A stretch of 40,290 nt of DNA from Bradyrhizobiaceae bacterium. GTDB lineage: Bacteria; Pseudomonadota; Alphaproteobacteria; Rhizobiales; Xanthobacteraceae. The first letter of the stretch is position 1. Each line of letters begins with the position of its first letter. Below, in pieces: positions 35,087-40,290 of this stretch. The stretch lies in the NCBI GenBank assembly GCA_003105195.1, contig PQAH01000196.1:1-40290 (forward strand). The letters run 5' to 3'. The notes under the pieces are model-generated. The model did not search any database. It was given only the letters and a program-made list of their open reading frames with translations, and was not told the DNA's origin. The position numbers were made by a program, and so were the translations under genes.

Positions 35087-36088
35087 ATGACCCTGCTTCG
35101 TGTCGCCATTTTCGCCGCCGCTCTTTCGGCCGCGCCCGCCGCCGCCCAGGAGTTCCGCCTCCGGGAGGTGCCGCAGCTCGCGAGCGTCGCGGTCGCCGAC
35201 CTCGAGCCGCGCACCGTGGTCTTCGCCGACCACGTGAAGGACAAGCTCGCCGATCCGTCGACCGGCCTGATCCCGTTCGAGGACTGGGCGCGCGAGCGTC
35301 CGCTGCAGCGCCGCTTTCTCTCGCTGTTCCCCGAATTCTCCGAGCCCCGCTTCAAGGAGGGCGGCAAGCGCGACCTGTCGATCTACGTCGCCGAGGCACG
35401 CTTCCGCATCGGCAAGGCCACCGTCGACCTCGCGCGCTACGCCTCCCTCGCCTTCGTCGAGCGCCTCGATCCGGCCGTGAAGCACCGCGCCATCACGGCC
35501 GCCCAGGCGGTGCCGAACACCATGCCGGAGCTCGCCCACAGCATGCCGCCGGGGCGCAGGTGGTGCGAGGACGAGAACGCGATCTGCATCCACTCGCGCT
35601 ACCGCTTCGAGGGCCGCATCCCGACCGGCATCCTGCTGGTCAACAAGCTGCGCGACGAGAGCAAGAAGCCGATCCCCGACTTCATCGAGTTCCAGAGCGA
35701 GATCCGCCTCATCTCGCCGCAGCAGCCGGAGGTCGTCGACATCCGCCTGCTCACCGGCATCGACGGCACGGTGACCGGCGTGCTCGAGCAGTCGAGCTTC
35801 TGGGCGAACCAGGTGATCCAGTTCGGCCGCCTGGTCGCGGTCGTGCAGCAGCATCCGGCCGACGCCGGCGCCAGCATCGCGACCGTCTACCTGGTGCTCG
35901 CCGTGCGCAACGACATCCTCAACAAGCAGAAGGAATACGGCAACGCCCCGGTGCTGCGGAACATGGTCCCGGCCCAGCTGCTGATGGGCAACAGCTCGTT
36001 CAACACCGGCAACTCGATCAGCGCGGGCCTCCCCAGATACGCCCGCGGCCGCATCAAGGCGATGGCGGAGATCATCGAGAAGGAGTGA
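35087..36088 (+). CDS. Secreted protein of unknown function, operon partner of the PBP
   Basis: A 333-residue precursor with a clear signal peptide (1-21, 'LLRVAIFAAALSAAPAAA', cleavage before 'QEFR'). No family recognised. The mature part is mixed alpha/beta without membrane helices; it holds a Cys pair in 'WCEDENAICIHSRY' that could form a disulfide, then 'IHSRYRFEGRIPTGILLVNK' and several predicted strands. It starts 6 bases after the penicillin-binding protein stop, so translation is probably coupled. A role with that enzyme in the periplasm (regulator or partner) is a reasonable inference from context only. Ends convergent with the hemerythrin gene. Confidence 0.75.
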   Translation: MTLLRVAIFAAALSAAPAAAQEFRLREVPQLASVAVADLEPRTVVFADHVKDKLADPSTGLIPFEDWARERPLQRRFLSLFPEFSEPRFKEGGKRDLSIYVAEARFRIGKATVDLARYASLAFVERLDPAVKHRAITAAQAVPNTMPELAHSMPPGRRWCEDENAICIHSRYRFEGRIPTGILLVNKLRDESKKPIPDFIEFQSEIRLISPQQPEVVDIRLLTGIDGTVTGVLEQSSFWANQVIQFGRLVAVVQQHPADAGASIATVYLVLAVRNDILNKQKEYGNAPVLRNMVPAQLLMGNSSFNTGNSISAGLPRYARGRIKAMAEIIEKE

Positions 36089-36146
36089 GTCCGTTCGGTT
36101 GGAGCACCCCGCCATTGTCGTGCCAGACACGGCGCGGATCGCATGA

Positions 36147-36716
36147 TCAGCCGATGCCGAGTGCCTCCTCGCTGCGGTCGAGGATCACGGGCACGATCAG
36201 GTCCTCCTCGTCGGCGAGATGGCGCAGGAGCTGCCGCAACAGCTTCTCGCTCGCCTCCGCATAGCGGTCGCCCGCGAAGCGCGCATCGGCGTCGTCCAGA
36301 CTTTGCAGGAATTCGTTGGCGGACTGCACGGTCGCCAGGATCGCGGCGTGGATCGCCTCGTGGTCCCGCTCCAGCACGTCGAAGCCCGCCGCGAGACGCT
36401 GCTCGGCCGCGCGGAACACCGGGAAATAGTGGAAGTCCTCGACCTGGTGATGCTCGTGCAGCTGCGAGAGGAAGTGCTGCAGCCGCGGCGCGAACCAGCC
36501 CTGGAAGGCGCGCGGCGCCACGCCCCCCGCGCGGAACTCGGCGGTCGCGCCCGCGAGCGCCCGGCCGAGCTCGCGGAAGCCGTCGTGGCGCGCGAGCCAG
36601 AACCGCGCGGTCTGCCCGAGATTGGCGTGGCCCGGCCACGCCTCGCGCGGATAGCGCGCGATCAGGAACTTGAGATCCTGCGGCCAGCCCGTGCGCGTGT
36701 CGAGCGTGTCGTCCAT
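36147..36716 (-). CDS. Hemerythrin-like (HHE) domain protein
   Basis: A 189-residue helical protein with the HHE pattern: 'FWLARHDGFREL' (His in helix 1), 'LHEHHQVEDFHYFPVF' (His/Glu in helix 2), 'LERDHEAIHAAI' (helix 3) and 'LLRHLADEEDLIVPVI' (His and acidic ligands in helix 4). Such proteins bind a di-iron centre and sense or protect against O2, NO or peroxide. The gene lies 40 bases after the XRE/MmyB-type regulator on the same strand and may share its transcript. ATG at 36716. Exact ligand set not verified. Confidence 0.85.
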   Translation of the reverse strand: MDDTLDTRTGWPQDLKFLIARYPREAWPGHANLGQTARFWLARHDGFRELGRALAGATAEFRAGGVAPRAFQGWFAPRLQHFLSQLHEHHQVEDFHYFPVFRAAEQRLAAGFDVLERDHEAIHAAILATVQSANEFLQSLDDADARFAGDRYAEASEKLLRQLLRHLADEEDLIVPVILDRSEEALGIG

Positions 36717-36756
36717 GCCGACCTGTATCGATCCGGCGTTGCAGAACGCAAGGCTC

Positions 36757-37551
36757 CTACGGCTTCATCTGCCGCAAGGCTTCGGCCGTGATGGCGTCCG
36801 CGGGGAAGAAGGACTCGAGCGCGAGCTCGGAGAGCGTGATGTCCACGGGCGTGCCGAACACCGTGGTGGTCGAGAAGAAGGAGAGCGCGCCGGCGGGTGT
36901 CACGAGCCGGAGCGGCACCACGACGCCCGCATAGTCCTGCGCGGGCGGTTTCGTCGACACGGCCGGTGCCGGATAGCCCGCGAGCTCCTGCATCAGCCGG
37001 TCGAGCACGGGATCGGCCGTGAGCTCGCCCTGGGCGCGCAGCCGCTCGAGGAGGTGCGCGCGCCATTCCGGCAGGTTCGCGATCTGCGGCGCGAGCCCGC
37101 GCGGATGCAGGCTCACGCGGAGCACGTTGACGGGCGGCGCGAGCAGTGCCGCCTCGACGCCGGCGAGGAGCGGCGCGACCGCGCGGTTCTGCGCGACCAG
37201 CGTCCAGTGGCGGTCGACCGCAAGCGCCGGATAGGGCTCGTGTCCGGCGAGCACGAGGTCGACCGCCCTGCGCGCCGCCTGCAGCGCCGGATCGTCCAGG
37301 GAGCGCTCCGGGAAGATCGGCGCGTAGCCGGCCGCGACGAGGAGCACGTTGCGCTCGCGCAGCGGCACCTGCAGCCGCCCCGCCAGGTTGAGCACCATCT
37401 CGCGCGAGGGCTGCGCGCGGCCGGTCTCGAGGAAGCTCAGATGCTTGGTGGAGATCTCGGCGTCCATGGCCAGCGCGAGCTGGCTCAGGCGCCGGCGCTG
37501 TCGCCATTCGCGCAGGTGATCCCCGATCGGCTTCGCGGCCTCGTTCCTCAT
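36757..37551 (-). CDS. XRE-family regulator with MmyB-like ligand-binding domain
   Basis: A 264-residue regulator. The helix-turn-helix domain spans about residues 9-65 ('REWRQRRRLSQLALAMDAEI', then 'STKHLSFLETGRAQPSREMV'). The MmyB-like domain spans about 95-255 ('ALAVDRHWTLVAQNRAVAPL', 'SLHPRGLAPQIANLPEWRAH'), which in other proteins binds fatty acids or similar lipids. The start at 37551 fits the family (MRNEAAKPIGDHLREW); no strong ribosome site. It is divergent from the small membrane protein gene at 37721, and two identical-type 17-bp palindromes lie between them, so autoregulation and control of that gene are likely. Confidence 0.88.
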   Translation of the reverse strand: MRNEAAKPIGDHLREWRQRRRLSQLALAMDAEISTKHLSFLETGRAQPSREMVLNLAGRLQVPLRERNVLLVAAGYAPIFPERSLDDPALQAARRAVDLVLAGHEPYPALAVDRHWTLVAQNRAVAPLLAGVEAALLAPPVNVLRVSLHPRGLAPQIANLPEWRAHLLERLRAQGELTADPVLDRLMQELAGYPAPAVSTKPPAQDYAGVVVPLRLVTPAGALSFFSTTTVFGTPVDITLSELALESFFPADAITAEALRQMKP

Positions 37552-37584
37552 GGCGCGAACATAGCGGATCGCCGGCCCCGATCC

Positions 37585-37601
37585 ATTACCCGCGGGGTAA
37601 T
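37585..37601. promoter_or_regulatory. Operator candidate 1 for the XRE/MmyB regulator
   Basis: ATTACCC-GCG-GGGTAAT is a perfect inverted repeat (7-bp arms, 3-base centre). It shares ATTACC-N-CG-N-GGTNAAT character with the site at 37628, whose centre is 43 bp away, about four helical turns. It lies 34 bases upstream of the regulator's ATG. Confidence 0.65.
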
Positions 37602-37627
37602 CCTTTTCGGCGCGACGACGCGCGCGC

Positions 37628-37644
37628 ATTACCTCGCGGTTAAT
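37628..37644. promoter_or_regulatory. Operator candidate 2 for the XRE/MmyB regulator
   Basis: ATTACC-TCGCG-GTTAAT has the same ATTACC left half and a one-base variant right half (GTTAAT for GGTAAT). Together with the 37585 site it forms a phased pair in the divergent promoter. Confidence 0.6.
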
Positions 37645-37720
37645 CGACCCGCGGCGCCGGCCTTCGTAACTCTCGCGGCGGGCATCGGACCGGTGCCGCA
37701 AAAACCCCATGGAGCCGATC

Positions 37721-38113
37721 ATGTTGAACTCCCCCGCCCTCCTCCGCTGGTCGCTGCTGATCGACGCCGTCGCGAGCGGCGCGACCGCGCTGCTGCTGAT
37801 CGCCGGTGCGGGCCTGCTGGAAGGCCTCTTCGGCATTCCGGCCGCGCTGATGCGCGCCGCCGGCCTGATCCTCGTGCCCTATGTCGCCTTCGTCGCCCAT
37901 GCGGGCACCCGCGCCGAGATCGCGCGCGGCGCCGTGTGGACCGTGATCGCCTGCAACGCGCTCTGGGTCCTCGCCAGCGCCGGCCTGCTCGTCAGCGGCC
38001 TGATCGCGCCGACCTCGCTGGGTACGGCCTTCGTGATCGCCCAGGCGGTCGCGGTCGGCGCCTTCGGCGAGCTGCAATACGTGGCCCTGCGCCGCGCGCC
38101 CGCCATGGCCTGA
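37721..38113 (+). CDS. Four-helix membrane protein of unknown function
   Basis: A 130-residue hydrophobic protein with four predicted helices (about 10-33, 40-60, 73-95 and 98-120). GGAG at 37711-37714 is 6 bases before ATG 37721, preferred over ATG 37709, which overlaps the site. No motif I recognise with certainty. As the divergent neighbour of the XRE/MmyB regulator, it is probably its main target. Followed by a perfect 9-bp hairpin. Confidence 0.75.
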   Translation: MLNSPALLRWSLLIDAVASGATALLLIAGAGLLEGLFGIPAALMRAAGLILVPYVAFVAHAGTRAEIARGAVWTVIACNALWVLASAGLLVSGLIAPTSLGTAFVIAQAVAVGAFGELQYVALRRAPAMA

Positions 38114-38138
38114 GGCGGGACGACCGACGGAAGGGGCG

Positions 38139-38159
38139 CCCGGGGCGATCCGCCCCGGG
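38139..38159. terminator. Perfect hairpin between convergent genes
   Basis: CCCGGGGCG (38139-38147) and CGCCCCGGG (38151-38159) form a 9-bp GC stem with a 3-base loop, between stops at 38113 and 38180. Probable bidirectional terminator; no T tract. Confidence 0.6.
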
Positions 38160-38179
38160 GCCCGTCTCGCGTCGTCGGT

Positions 38180-39490
38180 TCAGAACAGCACCTTGGGCAG
38201 CCAGGTCGCGAGCGCCGGGAAGGCCGCGACCATGGCGAGCGTCGAGAGCTGGAGCGCCACGAACGGCACGACGCCGCGATACATGTGGCCGTAAGTGAAG
38301 TCCGCCGGCGCGATGGCGCGCAGGTAGAAGATCGACGGCGCCATGGGCGGCGTGAGGTAGGAGGTCTGGATCGCGATGCACACCAGCACCGCGAACCACA
38401 GGGGATCCACCCCCGCCGCCTTGACGAGCGGCGCGAAGATCGGGACGCAGATCAGCACCACCGAGATCCAGTCGAGCACGAAGCCCGCCGCGAACACCAC
38501 CGCGAGGCAGAGCAGCACCAGCATGCCCTGCGAGAGGCCGAGCTCCGTGACGGTGGACGCGAGCAGCCGCCCGCCGCCGGTCGCCGCGAAGATGCCCGTG
38601 AACATCGTCCCGCCCACGACCGTGAACATGATCATGGCCGTGACCTTGACGGTCTGCGCGAGCGAAGCGCGCGCGACGCGCCAGTCGAGCTCGCGATAGA
38701 CGAGCGAGAGGATGAGCGCGCCGGCCGCGCCCACCGCGGCGGCCTCGGTCGGCGAGGCGATCCCCATCAGGATCGAGCCCAGCACCGCGAAGATCAGGAG
38801 CGCGGCCGGCACGAAGCCGTTGAGCGTGACCACGAGCTTGCGGCCGAGGCTCGCGCTGCGCGCCTCCGGCGGCAGCGCCGGCCCGTCCTGCGGCCGCACG
38901 AGGCACCGCCCGAGCACGTAGAGGAAGAACAGGCCGGTCATCAGGAGACCCGGGAACATGATGCCGGCGAGCAGGTCGCCGACCGAGAGCTGCGCAATCG
39001 AGGCATAGACCACGACCACGATCGAGGGCGGGATGATGGTGCCGAGCGAGCCGCCCGCGCACAGCACGCCGGAGATCAGCGCGCGGTCGTAGTTGTAGGC
39101 GCGCATGGCCGGAATCGCCATCAGCCCGACCACGATCTCGACCGCGCCGACGACGCCCGCCGAGGCCGCGAAGATCGCGCACATCGCGATGGTGGCGAGC
39201 GCGAGCCCGCCCGGCAACGGACCGAGCCAGATCTGCATCGCGTCGTAGAGGCGTTTCGCGATGCCCGAGCGCTCCAGGATCGCGCCCATCAGCACGAACA
39301 GCGGCACGGCGGCGAGCACGAAGTTGGAGCCCGCCTGCAGCACGGGACCGAAGGACTGGATGACGATGCGGTCGCCGAACACCAGCCAGCCGAAACCGAA
39401 GGCCGTGACGATCAGCGCGATCGAGACGTGGATGCCCAGGAACACCAGCAGGAACAGGACCGGGAACATCCACAGCGAGAGAGACTGCAT
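38180..39490 (-). CDS. dctM: TRAP transporter large membrane subunit (DctM)
   Basis: A 436-residue protein with about a dozen membrane helices: N-terminal 'FPVLFLLVFLGIHVSIALI', 'VLAAVPLFVLMGAILERSG', then 'GGSLGTIIPPSIVVVVYAS' and 'TEAAAVGAAGALIL', and C-terminal 'YLTPPMAPSIFYLRAIAP'. DctM carries substrate and sodium across the membrane with DctQ and a periplasmic binding protein. It lies 22 bases downstream of dctQ, and the three genes read in the order P, Q, M on the minus strand. The substrate cannot be read from the permease. Confidence 0.93.
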   Translation of the reverse strand: MQSLSLWMFPVLFLLVFLGIHVSIALIVTAFGFGWLVFGDRIVIQSFGPVLQAGSNFVLAAVPLFVLMGAILERSGIAKRLYDAMQIWLGPLPGGLALATIAMCAIFAASAGVVGAVEIVVGLMAIPAMRAYNYDRALISGVLCAGGSLGTIIPPSIVVVVYASIAQLSVGDLLAGIMFPGLLMTGLFFLYVLGRCLVRPQDGPALPPEARSASLGRKLVVTLNGFVPAALLIFAVLGSILMGIASPTEAAAVGAAGALILSLVYRELDWRVARASLAQTVKVTAMIMFTVVGGTMFTGIFAATGGGRLLASTVTELGLSQGMLVLLCLAVVFAAGFVLDWISVVLICVPIFAPLVKAAGVDPLWFAVLVCIAIQTSYLTPPMAPSIFYLRAIAPADFTYGHMYRGVVPFVALQLSTLAMVAAFPALATWLPKVLF

Positions 39491-39512
39491 GGGCGCGCCG
39501 CGTCCTCTCGCC

Positions 39513-40028
39513 TCAGTGCGTCGTCGCTTGGCGCGGCAGCCGGCTGCTCGCGAGGAAGCGGAGGCCCTCGACGAGGCTCTGCAGCGCGAACACGGCGAGG
39601 CCGAGCGCGATCGCCGAATAGAACGGCCAGACCCGCGGCGCCCAGGGGCTCACCTCCTCGACCGCGCCGCTCAGATAGGCGGTGAGCGCCTTGCGCGCCG
39701 CCGCCCAGGCGACGAGCCCGATCACGGGCACGAACACGAACGTGAGCGCGACGCCGAGGATGCGCGCCTGCCAGGCTTCGGGCAGGCGGCTCGAGAGAAA
39801 GTCGATCCGCACATGCGCGTTGTGGCGCATCGCATAACCGGCCGCGAGATAGAACAGCGCGCCATTGAGCATGTAGGAGATGTCGAACGCCCACTCGGTC
39901 GGCCGCCCGACCACGTAGCGCATGAACACCTCGTAGAGCATGGCGCAGACCAGGGCGACCAGCAGCAGCATGGCGAGCCGCCCGAGCCATTCCGACAGGC
40001 CGTCCACCGCGCGGAACAGCGTCTCCAT
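39513..40028 (-). CDS. dctQ: TRAP transporter small membrane subunit (DctQ)
   Basis: A 171-residue four-helix protein: 'LLLVALVCAMLYEVFMRYVV' then 'GRPTEWAFDIS', 'GALFYLAAGYAMRHNAHVRI', 'DFLSSRLPEAWQARILGV' and a C-terminal helix ('FYSAIALGLAVFALQSLVEG'). 'R-x-x-x-x-R-P-T-x-W' and 'H-V-R-I-D' are the typical DctQ pair. GGGAGGGGAC lies just before ATG 40028. Works with the downstream dctM and the upstream binding protein. Confidence 0.92.
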   Translation of the reverse strand: METLFRAVDGLSEWLGRLAMLLLVALVCAMLYEVFMRYVVGRPTEWAFDISYMLNGALFYLAAGYAMRHNAHVRIDFLSSRLPEAWQARILGVALTFVFVPVIGLVAWAAARKALTAYLSGAVEEVSPWAPRVWPFYSAIALGLAVFALQSLVEGLRFLASSRLPRQATTH

Positions 40029-40079
40029 GTCCCCTCCCGCCGGGACGGCCGGGACGCGCGCCCCGGCCGCCGCCGATGG

Positions 40080-40290
40080 TCAATCCCTGATCATGTAGCC
40101 GGAATTCTTCGCCCAGAGCTGCTGGTAGGCGAGATAGGAGGCGAGCACCTTGTCCATGGTGCCGTCGCCCTTGGCCTTGCGGTCGGCCGCGGTCCTCTTC
40201 GCCCAGTTGATGCCGATGGTGCGGATCTCGTTCACGGTCGCGGTATCGAGCACGATGATCTCGTTGCCGTTCGCCCGGTAGGCGTCGAGC
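40080..40290 (-). CDS. dctP: TRAP transporter periplasmic binding protein, C-terminal part (5' end outside window)
   Basis: The last 69 residues of a DctP-type binding protein run off the right edge. The visible part has 'GNEIIVLDTATVNEIRTIGI' followed by 'NWAKRTAADRK' and 'YLAYQQLWAKNSGYMIRD', matching the C-terminal helices of the alpha-keto-acid/TakP-like branch. It stops 52 bases before dctQ, so P, Q and M form one operon. The substrate is not inferable from this fragment. Confidence 0.85.
   Translation of the reverse strand, partial: LDAYRANGNEIIVLDTATVNEIRTIGINWAKRTAADRKAKGDGTMDKVLASYLAYQQLWAKNSGYMIRD

Overview
This is a GC-rich, gene-dense stretch of an alphaproteobacterial chromosome, most likely Hyphomicrobiales (Bradyrhizobium/Rhodopseudomonas/Beijerinckiaceae-like). 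The evidence is the DUF4159 plus amidotransferase-like membrane protein operon, an MbfA membrane ferritin, egtB-egtD, a TRAP transporter, several HIBADH/M24/MetE-like catabolic genes, and REP-like palindromes of a type I remember as common in that order. The genus cannot be fixed from sequence alone. I see no phage, transposase, CRISPR array, rRNA or tRNA.

Layout. 1-2.9 kb: end of a cell-envelope operon (DUF4159 protein, then a VWA/amidotransferase-like membrane protein). 2.9-8.1 kb: small stress and housekeeping genes: HdeA-like periplasmic protein, GNAT acetyltransferase, glutathionyl-hydroquinone reductase, Nudix hydrolase, then mbfA, metallophosphoesterase and YbaK-like deacylase in one direction. 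8.1-17.1 kb: a carbon-metabolism patch with an SDR and a hydroxypyruvate isomerase-like protein, divergent from an isocitrate/isopropylmalate dehydrogenase-family enzyme; an HTH-methyltransferase protein paired with a MetF-like reductase; an NTF2-like protein; two tandem NADPH-dependent FMN reductases; and a beta-hydroxyacid dehydrogenase. 17.4-28.6 kb, all on the minus strand: exported TPR protein, adenine deaminase, small membrane protein, second beta-hydroxyacid dehydrogenase, an M24 'pita-bread' enzyme with an altered metal site, MetE-like methyltransferase, egtD and egtB (ergothioneine), and a GT21 glycosyltransferase. 29.0-36.1 kb: PAS-PAS-GGDEF-EAL protein, HxlR regulator, divergent class A penicillin-binding protein and a secreted partner. 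36.1-40.3 kb: hemerythrin-like protein, XRE/MmyB-type regulator divergent from a small membrane protein with two matching 17-bp operators between them, and a TRAP transporter (DctM, DctQ and the end of the binding protein).

Themes. One-carbon/methyl chemistry recurs (MetF-like plus HTH-methyltransferase; MetE-like; EgtD), as does defence against oxidative, iron or electrophile stress (MbfA, EgtB/EgtD, FMN reductases, GS-HQR, hemerythrin, HxlR). All three paired REP-like loci lie between convergent genes, and two other convergent junctions hold perfect hairpins. The items most worth following are the twin XRE operators (37585-37644), the Asp-to-Cys change in the M24 metal site, and the HTH-methyltransferase/MetF-like pair. 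I found no clear-cut new defence or mobile system; the window looks mostly like ordinary chromosomal content.
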